Below are positions 36,962 to 45,736 of a stretch of DNA of 64,000 nucleotides, piece after piece. The position numbers and the translations under genes are program-made. Source of the DNA: Micromonospora inositola (GTDB lineage: Bacteria > Actinomycetota > Actinomycetes > Mycobacteriales > Micromonosporaceae); NCBI RefSeq assembly GCF_900090285.1, contig NZ_LT607754.1:4490001-4554000 (forward strand), given 5' to 3'. Each line of letters begins with the position of its first letter. The stretch's first letter is position 1. Below the pieces are notes generated by a model, which was not told the DNA's origin, did not search any database, and was given only the letters and a program-made list of their open reading frames with translations.

Positions 36962-37321
36962 TCAACCTCCGCTCCCCGGCGGCGTGGTGCTGCCGCCCTG
37001 CTCCGGCAGGAGCAGGTCCACCACGGTGACGGTGACGCCGGCCACGGTCAGGCCGGTGTGCGCCTCGACCTGGGCGGCCACCCGGCGGCGTACGGCCTCG
37101 GCGACCGTCGGAAGGTGCTCGCCGTGGTCGACCGCGAGGTCGAGGTCGACGCGGGCGGCCCGGCCGTCGGCGCAAACGGTCGCCGCCGGGGCGTAGACCC
37201 CCGGGGCGTGTCGCGCGGCGTTCTCGGCGAGCCGGGCGATCCGCTCGTCCGGCCAGCGGTCCGGGGTGGCGTCGGAGCCGGTGGGCGCGGCGGATCCGCG
37301 GCGGGGCAGGGTGCCGGTCAT
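36962..37321 (-). CDS. Asp23/Gls24-family envelope stress protein
   Basis: A cytoplasmic protein of 119 residues. It has the Asp23 pattern: IARLAENAARHAPGVY, then VDLDLAVDHGEHLPTVAEAVRRRVAAQVEAHTGL and VAGVTVTVVDLLLP. Asp23 proteins form a layer under the membrane and respond to cell-envelope stress. ATG 37321 is chosen as the start, giving the full domain, although its ribosome site is weak; translation may be coupled to the upstream gene, which ends 11 bases before it. It sits second in the operon, after a small membrane protein. Confidence 0.75.
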   Translation of the reverse strand: MTGTLPRRGSAAPTGSDATPDRWPDERIARLAENAARHAPGVYAPAATVCADGRAARVDLDLAVDHGEHLPTVAEAVRRRVAAQVEAHTGLTVAGVTVTVVDLLLPEQGGSTTPPGSGG

Positions 37322-37332
37322 CGGGGCCCCGG

Positions 37333-37521
37333 TCAGCGCCGGCGTGGCGGGGTGGCCCGGTCGGCGAGTCCGGCCAGGGTGACGTCGCCGTCGAGGACCC
37401 GGACCAGGAGCCAACCGACCAGACCGGCCAGGGTGGCGGCCCCGGCGGCGCCCGGCCCGCCCAGCGCCCAGACCGCCACCAGGAGAAATCCGGCGAGGAA
37501 TCCGAACTGCTGCCGCGTCAT
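37333..37521 (-). CDS. Small membrane protein (DUF2273-like), first gene of Asp23 operon
   Basis: A 62-residue protein with two closely spaced hydrophobic segments (FGFLAGFLLVAVWALGG and AATLAGLVGWLLVRVLDG) and an Arg-rich end. Small two-helix proteins of the DUF2273 type are usual partners of Asp23 genes. ATG 37521 has GAGGTGGG upstream. It is followed at close spacing by the Asp23, DUF6286-like and AmaP-like genes, so all four form one operon that probably builds a membrane-bound stress complex. Confidence 0.65.
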   Translation of the reverse strand: MTRQQFGFLAGFLLVAVWALGGPGAAGAATLAGLVGWLLVRVLDGDVTLAGLADRATPPRRR

Positions 37522-37664
37522 GCCCACCTCCGCTCGCACCGGCCGGCTGATGGGCGCCGCGTACCCGTTCCCGCCGTCGCCAGTCCTCTGCAACGATGCA
37601 ATTACTCGGGGGCCGTCAGCGCGCGCCCGCCGCGAGCCGGGCCGGGTCCGGAGCCAGGGTCAGC

Positions 37665-38300
37665 CTAGAGGTGGCCCCCGCCGCGCGCACCGGCCGGCGG
37701 GCGGGGGTTCGGTGTCCCGCCGGTGACGGGGGAGCGGACGGCCCGCCCGTCCCGCCACTCCCGCCGGGTCAGCGCGTACTCCACCTCGCCGTGCTCGGAT
37801 CCCTCGATCGCCTCCGGCCAGTCCTGGTGGAAGGTCCGCACGTACGTCAGTCCGGCCTTCTCCATCACCCGCCGCGACCCGCGGTTGACCGCCATGGTGG
37901 TGGCGACGATCCGTGCCACACCCAGCTCGGCGAAGCCCTTGTCGACCAGGGACCGGGCCCCCTCGGTGGCGTACCCGGCCCCCCAGACGGCCCGGCGCAG
38001 CCGGTAGCCCAGCTCGACCTCCCGGGGGTCGCCATCCGTGGTCGGCCGGAACTCGAACCAGCCCAGGAAGGTGCCGTCGCGCCGCCGCTCCGCGGCCCAC
38101 CAGCCCCAGCCCGGCGGCCGCCGGTACGCGGCCAGCATCCGGGGCAGCACCCGCTCGCGGATTTCCGCCGGCGGGGTGGGGCGCCCCCCGGTGAGGTATC
38201 GCATCACGTCCGGGTCGCCGTCCAGCTCGGTGAGCAGCGCCGCGTCGGCGGCGGTGAACTCGCGCAGCGTCAGCCGGGCGGTGGTGAGGAAGATCGACAC
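37665..38300 (-). CDS. GNAT-family N-acetyltransferase
   Basis: A cytoplasmic acetyltransferase of 211 residues of the RimJ/RimL type. It begins TTARLTLREFTAADAALL, has the coenzyme A-binding region VELGYRLRRAVWGAGYATEGARSLVD, and the family ending VMEKAGLTYVRTF. The last 30 residues are a Pro/Gly-rich tail. GTG 38300 has GAGAG upstream and starts right at the domain; the open frame upstream is not supported. The acetylated substrate (protein N-terminus or small amine) is unknown. It stands alone. Confidence 0.85.
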   Translation of the reverse strand: MSIFLTTARLTLREFTAADAALLTELDGDPDVMRYLTGGRPTPPAEIRERVLPRMLAAYRRPPGWGWWAAERRRDGTFLGWFEFRPTTDGDPREVELGYRLRRAVWGAGYATEGARSLVDKGFAELGVARIVATTMAVNRGSRRVMEKAGLTYVRTFHQDWPEAIEGSEHGEVEYALTRREWRDGRAVRSPVTGGTPNPRPPAGARGGGHL

Positions 38301-38409
38301 GCTCTCATCCCACCGGCGCCGGCCGGCCCGGGCAACCGGATTAGGCCGCACCGGCGAGGCGCCTGCCATGATCGACGTCCTAGACTCGGGCCGGTCGACC
38401 GACCGACGG

Positions 38410-39297
38410 ATGGATCTGGCGAAGATGACGAGCACCGGCAGCGAGGACGCGACCTGGCTGCGTCCGATCACGGCCGGGGGCGCGCCCCTGCTCACCCGGG
38501 CCGGTCAGGTCGTGTACGCGTCCCGCCGGCTCAGCGAGCTGGTGCACGGGCGACCACCGGGCATCACCGGACACCAGTGGAGCACCGCCATCCGGGAGGG
38601 CTTCGACCAGGTGGTCTGCGCCGCGGACACCGGCCGGCCGCTGTTCGCCGTGGACCTCGCCGCGCCGCCGGCGGCCGGCTCGCCGGAGCAGCGCGCCGAA
38701 CGGATGAAGAGCGCGGTCTGCGCGGCGGTCGGCCTGGCGGTGCTGCGCATCGAGTCACCGACGTTGCGCGGCGCCGACCACGGCCGCGGGATCGTCGAGT
38801 ACGTCATCGACGCGCGCGGCTACGCGGACGCCACCGCGGCCGGGCCGGCGGGGACCGAGCCGGTCGGGTTCCGTGACATCATCGGCCGGCTGCCCGACGG
38901 CCGCAGCGGACACGTCAACGACCTGGGCGCGCTGACCCGGGCCGCCGTCGTGGAGGCGTACGTGGACCGGCGGCTCGCCGACCCCATCGTCCGGGGGCTG
39001 CACGCGCGCTGGAAGGCCGGCCCGGCCGAGGGCTGGAGCTGGGTCGAGGTGCGGCCCGGACGGTGCCTGGTCGAGCGGGTCCAGGTCTTCCCGCAGCGGT
39101 TCTTCTGCGGAGTGGACCCGGCGCGGCTCGCCGAGGACCTGTCCGCCCTGGCGGTCGGGGAGCGGCTGCGCGGCCTCGACGCGGCTGAGCCGCCGCTGGT
39201 GGACCGGGACGAGCTCCGCCGCGACATCCGGCTCCTCGCGTCCCGTCGGGACGAGCTGGCGGGCGGCTTCGCCTTCGAGCATCTCTGCGCCGACTGA
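38410..39297 (+). CDS. Uncharacterised protein, weakly DUF2726-like
   Basis: A 295-residue cytoplasmic protein. Residues about 60-125 (GRPLFAVDLAAPPAAG to AAVGLAVLRIES) resemble the DUF2726 pattern of a nuclease-like fold, where an aspartate is followed by a helix and an LRI strand. The rest has no motif I recognise, apart from a Trp-rich segment (HARWKAGPAEGWSWVEV). The start is uncertain: ATG 38410, ATG 38425 and ATG 38368 are all in frame and none has a strong ribosome site. It stands alone, so context gives no help. Confidence 0.5.
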   Translation: MDLAKMTSTGSEDATWLRPITAGGAPLLTRAGQVVYASRRLSELVHGRPPGITGHQWSTAIREGFDQVVCAADTGRPLFAVDLAAPPAAGSPEQRAERMKSAVCAAVGLAVLRIESPTLRGADHGRGIVEYVIDARGYADATAAGPAGTEPVGFRDIIGRLPDGRSGHVNDLGALTRAAVVEAYVDRRLADPIVRGLHARWKAGPAEGWSWVEVRPGRCLVERVQVFPQRFFCGVDPARLAEDLSALAVGERLRGLDAAEPPLVDRDELRRDIRLLASRRDELAGGFAFEHLCAD

Positions 39298-39616
39298 CCG
39301 CGCGCACCGCCGTACCCGAGCGGGACACGCCCGCGGCGCCGGGCTGACGCCGCTTCCCACCCGCCGCGGCGCCGCCGCTGGCACCGCTGTTGCTGAATTT
39401 CGCGATCGGGGCTTGAACCTTCGCGGCCGCCGCTCCGTACCTAAGCGGGAATGGACCCAGACTTCCCGGCCGCGCCGGCAGGCGCGGGAGACGGTGCGGA
39501 AAGGGCATCGTCGGTCATCGACGTGCGACCGGAACGTCGCAGTGATCCTCACCCCGAATTCCGTCGGTCCGCCGGGGTCACGAGTCAGCCACCGGATCGA
39601 GAAGGAGAGCAATTCG
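39298..39616. other. 319-base intergenic region without a gene
   Basis: No reading frame here looks like protein on either strand. A TTGAAC (39413-39418) and TACCTA (39438-39443) pair with a long 19-base spacer could be a weak promoter for the secreted protein that follows. The last bases carry its AAGGAGA ribosome site. Nothing else is evident. Confidence 0.4.
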
Positions 39617-40903
39617 ATGCGCAGGTCCACACGGGCGCGCCGGCCATCCGGTAACGCGCGCAGCAAGCGACTGCTGGCCGTTGTCGGCACGCTCGCGGTT
39701 TTCGGCGGAATCGTCGCCGTGACCCAGATCTCGTCGGCCCAGGACCGGCGGACATACACCCGCACCGCCTCGGCGTCCTGCCTCGCGCCCAGCCCCGGCG
39801 CCACCTCGCCGAGCGGCCAGGGCAGCACCACCCGGACGTGGCAGAACGGCCGCTGGGTGCGCAACCACTGGGGTGACGGGCAGATGTCCGTCGCCGAGTG
39901 CCAGGCGGTCAAAGCCGGTGGCGGCGCCGCGGCCGGCCCGCCCACCGTCGCCTGCCCGGACGTGAAGGGCAAGCTTCCGCAGGTCCCTGACCAGGCCCGC
40001 AACGAGGTGGACCGCAACCTCGCCCTGTTGGACGCCCAGATCGCCGAGGCCAACCGGCGGCTCGCCGCCGACGCAAGCCGTACCAGCCAGGACTTCGTCA
40101 ACAACACGATCCTGCGGCCGCTGGCCGACAAGCGGAAGGCGACGTTGAACCGGATCGCGACCGCGATCGGGCGGGTGGCGCAGCGGCCGCAGGGCCTCGA
40201 CCAGCTCGCCCAGTGCGCCCTCGCCGACGCCGGTCAGAACGCCGGCGGGAACAACGGCGGCCAGACCGGTGGCCAGAACGGTGGTCAGACGGGTGGCCAG
40301 AACGGCGGTCAGACCGGCGGCCAGAACGGTGGCGGCCAGAACAACAATGGCGGCAACGGGTTGGGCGTCCTCGCCAAGGACTGCACCAACAGCAAGCTCC
40401 AGCCGCACGATGGTTTCCAGAACGGAAACCGCTGCGTGAGCACCGCCTTCGGTGAAGTGGGTGCCGCCGCGAACAATCCCTCGCTGCTCATCACGCAGTT
40501 CCCGAACCAGGTCAACCGGAACGAGCCGTTCGCCCTCCGGGTCACCACCAAGAACCTGATCCGGGACCGCTTCCTCGCGGCCGGCCAGGGCGGTTACTAC
40601 CTGGAGAGCTCGCTGCTGAACGACCAGGGCCTGGTCCGTGGACACTTCCACACCGCGTGCCGGATGCTCAACGACACCCGGCAGCCCCCGAACCCGCAGG
40701 ACGTGCCGGCGTTCTTCGTGGCCACCGAGGACGGTCGGGGCAGCGACCAGCCGGACGACGTGCAGATCCAGATCCCCGGGCTGCCCCAGTCGGGTCTCGC
40801 GCAGTGCGCGGTCTGGGCCGGTGACGGTTCGCACCGCATCCCGATGATGGAGCGCGCCAACCAGACCCCCGCCTTCGACGTGGTGCGGATCGAGGTCAAC
40901 TGA
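39617..40903 (+). CDS. Secreted Gly/Gln/Asn-repeat protein of unknown function
   Basis: A 428-residue exported protein. A twin-arginine-free signal segment lies at about residues 22-45 (LLAVVGTLAVFGGIVAVTQ, cleavage near SSAQ). A first domain contains TRTWQNGRWVRNHWGDGQMSVAECQAV; a second, about residues 115-205, is helical (DQARNEVDRNLALLDAQIAEANRR). A linker of six GGQT/GGQN repeats then separates it from a C-terminal domain (residues about 260-428) with FALRVTTKNLIRDRF and GHFHTACRML. I do not recognise any domain; the C-terminal part looks like a beta sandwich. ATG 39617 follows AAGGAGA. Confidence 0.65.
   Translation: MRRSTRARRPSGNARSKRLLAVVGTLAVFGGIVAVTQISSAQDRRTYTRTASASCLAPSPGATSPSGQGSTTRTWQNGRWVRNHWGDGQMSVAECQAVKAGGGAAAGPPTVACPDVKGKLPQVPDQARNEVDRNLALLDAQIAEANRRLAADASRTSQDFVNNTILRPLADKRKATLNRIATAIGRVAQRPQGLDQLAQCALADAGQNAGGNNGGQTGGQNGGQTGGQNGGQTGGQNGGGQNNNGGNGLGVLAKDCTNSKLQPHDGFQNGNRCVSTAFGEVGAAANNPSLLITQFPNQVNRNEPFALRVTTKNLIRDRFLAAGQGGYYLESSLLNDQGLVRGHFHTACRMLNDTRQPPNPQDVPAFFVATEDGRGSDQPDDVQIQIPGLPQSGLAQCAVWAGDGSHRIPMMERANQTPAFDVVRIEVN
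40256..40327 (+). repeat. Six 12-base tandem repeats encoding GGQT/GGQN
   Basis: Six consecutive 12-base units encode alternating Gly-Gly-Gln-Thr and Gly-Gly-Gln-Asn, giving a 24-base higher-order unit. They form a flexible linker inside the secreted protein gene. Wobble bases differ between units, so the array is not a very recent expansion, but copy number could vary between strains. Confidence 0.85.
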
Positions 40904-40924
40904 GGCCGGGTCGGTCGACGGCCC

Positions 40925-40954
40925 GAGCCGCCCGGGGTACGCCCCAGGCGGCTC
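40925..40954. terminator. Bidirectional hairpin terminator
   Basis: GAGCCGCC (40925-40932) pairs with GGCGGCTC (40947-40954), with GGGG/CCCC inside. It separates the repeat-protein gene and the convergent MFS gene. Confidence 0.6.
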
Positions 40955-40965
40955 CGCCGTTTCCG

Positions 40966-42222
40966 TCAGACCAGCGCGGGCGCCGGTCGGACCGGTTCGT
41001 CGGCCGGGGGCCGCAGCGCGCGGATCCGTCGGGTACGGGCCGGCGCGGCGAGCAGGTTGCCGACCGCCACCAGCAGGGCCAGGCCGAACAGGCCCAGCCA
41101 GAGCGCGGTGTCGCCGAACCGGTCGGTGACCAGCCCGCCGATGGTGGGGCCGCCGAAGCTGGCGAAGGCGTACCCGAGGGAGTAGACGCCCTGGTAGCGG
41201 CCGCGCTGGGCGGCGGGGGAGAGGTCGGCGGTGAGCGCCGAGTTGGCCGGCGTCATCATCATCTCGCCGAGCGTCCAGACCAGGACGGCGAGCCCGTAGC
41301 ACCAGACGCTGTCGGCGAGGGCGGTGAGCGCGAAGCCGGTGCCGACCACCACCGCCGCCACCGCGATGGTGCGGGACCGGTCGAAGCGGCCGATCAGCCG
41401 CGGTACGAAGAGCTGCCCTACCACGATCATCAGGCCGTTGACCGCGATGACCGGCCCGTACGCCGCCGCCGGCAGCCCGTCGGCCTGCAACGCCACCGGC
41501 AGCATCACGTTCGCCTCGATGCAGAGCCAGACCAGCCCGGTGAGCGCGGTGAAGGTCAGGAAGACCGGGTCGCGCAGCACCACGCCGAGCCCACCCCGGT
41601 CCGCCCGGGTGAACTGTGTGAACTGTCCCACGGTGACCGGGGCCGGCCGCGACTCGGGCACCTTGACCGCGATCAGCGTGGCCGTGCCGAGCAGCACGGC
41701 GGCGTTGACCAGGAAGAGCAGCAGCGGGTCCACCCGGACCAGCAGGCCGGCCACGGTCGCGGCCACCGAGAAGCCGATGTTGATCGCCCAGTAGTTGAGG
41801 GTCATCGCCCGCAGCCGGTCGCGTTCGCCGACCACGTCGATGATGGTGGCGGTGAAGGCGGGGCGGGCGACGCCGAGGAAGAGCCCGAGCAGCAGGGTCA
41901 GCAGCGCGATGCCGACCGGCTGGGTGCTCAGCCCGAGGGCGGTGGCGATGGCCGCGGCACTGACGTTGCCGGCCAGCATCGCCGGCCGCCGCCCCCACCG
42001 GTCCGCGATCATGCCGCCGAGCAGCGTGCCGAGCGCGCTGCCGGCGCCGTGCAACCCGATCACCATTCCGGCGTACGACGGGTCGAAGTGTCGTACCGAG
42101 ACCAGGTAGACGCCGAGATAGATGGCGACGAAGCTGCCCAGTCGGTTGATCAGGGTGGCGGTCCAGAGATACCAGAAGGTGCGAGGCAGTCCGCCCGCCG
42201 TCTGCCGCCACCATGTCGCCAT
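40966..42222 (-). CDS. MFS transporter
   Basis: A 12-helix major facilitator of 418 residues. The motif between helices 2 and 3 is GGMIADRWGRRPAML, and LGLFLGVARPAFTATIIDVV resembles drug-exporter types. The second half repeats the pattern with RLIGRFDRSRT. ATG 42222 is chosen since it starts just before the first helix and has a G-rich ribosome site; an upstream in-frame start would add a polar leader. Drug or metabolite export is likely but the substrate is unknown. No regulator lies beside it. Confidence 0.8.
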   Translation of the reverse strand: MATWWRQTAGGLPRTFWYLWTATLINRLGSFVAIYLGVYLVSVRHFDPSYAGMVIGLHGAGSALGTLLGGMIADRWGRRPAMLAGNVSAAAIATALGLSTQPVGIALLTLLLGLFLGVARPAFTATIIDVVGERDRLRAMTLNYWAINIGFSVAATVAGLLVRVDPLLLFLVNAAVLLGTATLIAVKVPESRPAPVTVGQFTQFTRADRGGLGVVLRDPVFLTFTALTGLVWLCIEANVMLPVALQADGLPAAAYGPVIAVNGLMIVVGQLFVPRLIGRFDRSRTIAVAAVVVGTGFALTALADSVWCYGLAVLVWTLGEMMMTPANSALTADLSPAAQRGRYQGVYSLGYAFASFGGPTIGGLVTDRFGDTALWLGLFGLALLVAVGNLLAAPARTRRIRALRPPADEPVRPAPALV

Positions 42223-42354
42223 GCGCCACCCCCGAGAGTCGTCCGTGTAATGCCTGCCGGCTGGGCCGGTCATTACAACCTAGGGGTACGACGGCGTTGC
42301 GGTCATGCGTCGATCATGGTGGCGCCGCTCACCCTCGGCCCGTACCGTCGACGG

Positions 42355-42612
42355 ATGTCGACCGAGCGCTTCCCGGCGCTGCTGGACGGGCCGGGCAACC
42401 ACGTCAGGGACCCGCGCGAGCAGCTGCTGGGCTACCTCGACTGGTACCGCCGGGCGCTGGCGCGCAAGACCCCCGGGCTCTCCGGTTCCGTACGCCGGCG
42501 AAGGCGCCCAGCCTCGGCCGGATCCTCTTCCACCCGCGCCAGGAGTACGCCCGGCACGTCGGTCAGCTCGACGTGGCCCGCCAAGCCCCTCGACGGGAGG
42601 ACCGGGGAGTGA
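42355..42612 (+). pseudogene. Decayed DinB/DUF664 gene
   Basis: The N-terminal part (STERFPALLDGPGNHVRD, then LLGYLDWYRRALARKTPGLS) matches the start of DUF664/DinB-like thiol-dependent proteins. The middle of the family, about 90 residues including the core helices, is missing. The family's C-terminal part then appears in a shifted frame (ILFHPRQEYARHVGQLDVAR), and the last residues PLDGRTGE are back in the first frame. So a large internal deletion and two frameshifts have destroyed it. The frame is open from ATG 42355 to the stop at 42612 only because GC-rich DNA has few stops. Confidence 0.7.
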
Positions 42613-42729
42613 GCGTCCCGCCGGGCCGGACACGCGCGGCGGGAAATTGTGAACGGGTTGAAAAGCGGACCGGGGCCCCACCGATTTCTCAGCGTGACCC
42701 CGGCCTGCCCGAAGGTGACCCCCGACTGC

Positions 42730-43077
42730 TCAGCGGTTCTTGTACGCCTCCACCACGGAGACCGGGATGCGGCCCCGCTCGGAAATCTCGTACCCGTTCT
42801 TGGTGGCCCATTCCCGGATGGCGCGGTTCTGCTCGCGGTCCATTCCGGCGGTGGCCGGGCGCCCCGGACGGCGCGTGGCGCGGCCGGCCTCGACCGGTCC
42901 GCGGCCGATTCGCCGGCCTGCGCTGATGTACGGGTCCAGCGCCTTGCGCAGGACGCCCGCGTTCTCGTCGGAGACGTCGATGGTGTACGCCACGCCGTCC
43001 AGGCTGAACTCGACGGTCCGATCGGCCTTTCCGCCGTCCAGGTCGTCGGTCAGAACGGTGATTACTTTCCTTGCCAT
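42730..43077 (-). CDS. lsr2: Lsr2-family nucleoid-associated protein
   Basis: A small DNA-bridging protein of 115 residues that binds AT-rich DNA and silences foreign or specialised genes in actinobacteria. The N-terminal dimerisation part is [17 protein letters not shown] with [15 protein letters not shown]. The C-terminal DNA-binding part has [19 protein letters not shown], where RGR is the AT-hook-like minor-groove contact. ATG 43077 has GGGAG eight bases upstream, while ATG 43083 is too close to it. It diverges from lon. Confidence 0.92.
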   Translation of the reverse strand: MARKVITVLTDDLDGGKADRTVEFSLDGVAYTIDVSDENAGVLRKALDPYISAGRRIGRGPVEAGRATRRPGRPATAGMDREQNRAIREWATKNGYEISERGRIPVSVVEAYKNR

Positions 43078-43287
43078 CGCCATTGCTCCCTGTGTCGGGC
43101 GGGGTGTGGCTAAGAGTTTGACGTATGGCGCGGCGAATTCGCAACAATACCCGCCGTTTGCCATTCGGCGGGTCGCCTAATCGCTCGCGGAATCGTGCCC
43201 CGGCCGGTCGGGGCGGATGGGAGCGACCACGGCCCGGCCTGGGAAGTGGCGTGGGTCACAGCCAGGAACAAGGGGAACGCTTTGTTA

Positions 43288-43308
43288 CTTGAGCCTGTCA
43301 CGCTCAAG
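43288..43308. promoter_or_regulatory. HAIR operator (HspR-type) upstream of lon
   Basis: CTTGAG (43288-43293) and CTCAAG (43303-43308) are inverted and separated by nine bases, which is the spacing of the HAIR element CTTGAGT-N7-ACTCAAG bound by the heat-shock repressor HspR in streptomycetes and mycobacteria. The flanking T/A of the consensus is C/G here. It lies 23 bases before the lon start, where a repressor would block transcription. Confidence 0.75.
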
Positions 43309-43330
43309 CCAACGTGATAGCAGGTGTTCG

Positions 43331-45667
43331 ATGGCAACTCTTCCGGTACTTCCACTGACCGACGCCGTCCTGCTGCCGGGCATGGTCATCCCGGTGACCC
43401 TCGACCCGACCACCCAGGCCGCGGTCGACGCGGCCCGCGCCACCGGCGACAAGAAGCTCCTCGCCGTGCCCCGCATCGACGGGGAGTACGGCTCCGTCGG
43501 CACGGTAGCCACCATCGAGAAGGTCGGCCGGCTGCCCGACGGGGAGCCCGCCGCCGTCGTCCGCGGCCTGTCCCGGGCCCGGATCGGCTCCGGCGTCCCC
43601 GGACCCGGCGCCGCCCTCTGGGTCGAGGCGACCGAACTCGACGAACCCGCCCCGGCCGGTAGGGCCCGGGAACTCGCCCGCGAGTACCGCGCGCTGATGA
43701 CCTCGGTCCTCCAGCAGCGCGGAGCCTGGCAGGTCATCGACGCCATGGAGCGGATGACCGACCTCTCCGAGCTGGCCGACGCGGCCGGCTACGCGCCCTG
43801 GCTCAGCCTGGCGCAGAAGACCGAACTGCTCGACGCGCCGGACGTCACCGCCCGGCTGGAGCTCCTCGTCGGCTGGGTGAAGGACCACCTCGCCGAGCAG
43901 GAGGTCACCGAGCGGATCAACAGCGACGTCCGGGAGGGGCTGGAGAAGTCCCAGCGGGAGTTCCTGCTCCGCCAGCAGCTCGCCGCGATCCGCAAGGAGC
44001 TCGGCGAGGACGAGCCGGACGGCTCGGCCGACTACCGCAGCCGGATGGAGTCCGCCGACCTGCCGGAGAAGGTCCGCGAGGCGGCGCTGCGCGAGGTCGG
44101 CAAGCTGGAGCGGGCCAGCGACGCCTCCCCGGAGGCCGGCTGGATCCGGACCTGGCTCGACACGGTCCTCGAAATGCCGTGGAACACGCGTACCGAGGAC
44201 AACACCGACCTGGCCGCGGCCCGCGCCGTGCTCGACGCCGACCACGCCGGCCTGGCCGACGTGAAGGACCGCATCCTGGAGTACCTGGCGGTGCGCAACC
44301 GGCGGGCCGAGCGCAACCTCGGCGTCGTCGGCGGCCGCGGCTCCGGCGCGGTGCTCGCCCTCGCCGGCCCGCCCGGCGTCGGCAAGACCAGCCTCGGCGA
44401 GTCCGTCGCCCGGGCGCTCGGCCGCAACTTCGTCCGGGTCTCCCTCGGCGGTGTCCGCGACGAGGCGGAGATCCGCGGCCACCGGCGCACCTACGTCGGC
44501 GCGCTGCCCGGCCGGATCGTCCGCGCCCTGCGCGAGGCCGGCTCGATGAACCCGGTGGTGCTCCTCGACGAGGTCGACAAGCTGGCCGTCGGCTACGCCG
44601 GCGACCCGGCCGCCGCCCTGCTCGAGGTGCTCGACCCGGCGCAGAACCACACCTTCCGGGACCACTACCTGGAGGTCGACCTCGACCTCTCCGACGTGCT
44701 CTTCCTGGCCACCGCCAACGTGGTGGAGACCATCCCCGGCCCGCTGCTGGACCGGATGGAGCTGGTCACCCTGGACGGCTACACCGAGGACGAGAAGGTG
44801 GCCATCGCCCGGGACCACCTGCTGCCCCGGCAGCGAGAGCGGGCCGGGCTGACCGCCGACGAGGTCACCGTCGCCGACGAGGCCCTGGCCCGGATCGCGG
44901 GGGAGTACACCCGGGAGGCCGGCGTCCGGCAGCTCGAACGCGCCCTGGCGAAGATCCTGCGCAAGGTCGCGGTCGCGCTGGCGTCCGACCCGGCGCCGGT
45001 CCGGGTGGACACCGGCAACCTCGCCCGCTACCTGGGCCGGCCGAAGTTCACCCCGGAGTCGGCCGAGCGGACGGCGGTGCCCGGCGTGGCCACCGGCCTC
45101 GCGGTCACCGGCGCCGGCGGCGACGTGCTCTTCATCGAAGCCACCAGCATGGACGGCGAGCCGGGGCTGACCCTGACCGGTCAGCTCGGCGACGTGATGA
45201 AGGAGTCCGCGCACATCGCGCTGTCGTACCTGCGGTCGAACGGGCGGCGGCTCGGGCTGGACCCGAACGCCCTCGCCGGACGGCGGATCCACGTGCACTT
45301 CCCGGCGGGCGCGGTGCCCAAGGACGGCCCCAGCGCCGGCATCACCATGGTCACCGCCCTGGCCTCGCTGGCCAGCGGGCGGCCGGTCCGCCCCGAGTTC
45401 GGGATGACCGGCGAGGTGACCCTCTCCGGCCGGGTGCTGCCCATCGGCGGGGTGAAGCAGAAGCTGCTCGCCGCCCACCGGGCCGGCCTGACCGAGGTGA
45501 TCATCCCGGCCCGCAACGAGCCGGACCTGGACGACCTGCCCACCGAGGTCCGCGAGGCGCTGACCATCCACACCCTCGCCGACGTCGCCGACGTGCTCGC
45601 CCTGGCGCTGCGCCCGGCCGACGTCGACGCGGAGACGCTCGGCGGCCAGACCCTCAGCGCGGCCTGA
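43331..45667 (+). CDS. lon: ATP-dependent protease Lon
   Basis: A cytoplasmic AAA+ serine protease of 778 residues that removes damaged and regulatory proteins. Domains in order: the N-terminal substrate-binding LON domain (PVLPLTDAVLLPGMVIPVTLD), a helical linker, the AAA+ module with Walker A GPPGVGKTS and Walker B VVLLDEVDKL, and the protease domain with the catalytic serine in KDGPSAG and lysine in GGVKQKLLAAH. Some actinobacteria lack Lon, but this one is intact. ATG 43331 fits the family start. The HAIR palindrome just upstream indicates heat-shock control. Confidence 0.93.
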   Translation: MATLPVLPLTDAVLLPGMVIPVTLDPTTQAAVDAARATGDKKLLAVPRIDGEYGSVGTVATIEKVGRLPDGEPAAVVRGLSRARIGSGVPGPGAALWVEATELDEPAPAGRARELAREYRALMTSVLQQRGAWQVIDAMERMTDLSELADAAGYAPWLSLAQKTELLDAPDVTARLELLVGWVKDHLAEQEVTERINSDVREGLEKSQREFLLRQQLAAIRKELGEDEPDGSADYRSRMESADLPEKVREAALREVGKLERASDASPEAGWIRTWLDTVLEMPWNTRTEDNTDLAAARAVLDADHAGLADVKDRILEYLAVRNRRAERNLGVVGGRGSGAVLALAGPPGVGKTSLGESVARALGRNFVRVSLGGVRDEAEIRGHRRTYVGALPGRIVRALREAGSMNPVVLLDEVDKLAVGYAGDPAAALLEVLDPAQNHTFRDHYLEVDLDLSDVLFLATANVVETIPGPLLDRMELVTLDGYTEDEKVAIARDHLLPRQRERAGLTADEVTVADEALARIAGEYTREAGVRQLERALAKILRKVAVALASDPAPVRVDTGNLARYLGRPKFTPESAERTAVPGVATGLAVTGAGGDVLFIEATSMDGEPGLTLTGQLGDVMKESAHIALSYLRSNGRRLGLDPNALAGRRIHVHFPAGAVPKDGPSAGITMVTALASLASGRPVRPEFGMTGEVTLSGRVLPIGGVKQKLLAAHRAGLTEVIIPARNEPDLDDLPTEVREALTIHTLADVADVLALALRPADVDAETLGGQTLSAA

Positions 45668-45690
45668 CCGCCACCCGCCCCGGCGGGACG

Positions 45691-45728
45691 CGCCGAGGCC
45701 TCCGGTCGACCGACCGGGGGCCTCGGCG
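45691..45728. terminator. Bidirectional terminator between lon and the helicase gene
   Basis: CGCCGAGGCC (45691-45700) pairs perfectly with GGCCTCGGCG (45719-45728), extended by CCGGTCG/CGACCGG inside, giving an almost fully paired hairpin. Confidence 0.8.
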
Positions 45729-45736
45729 TGCGTAGC

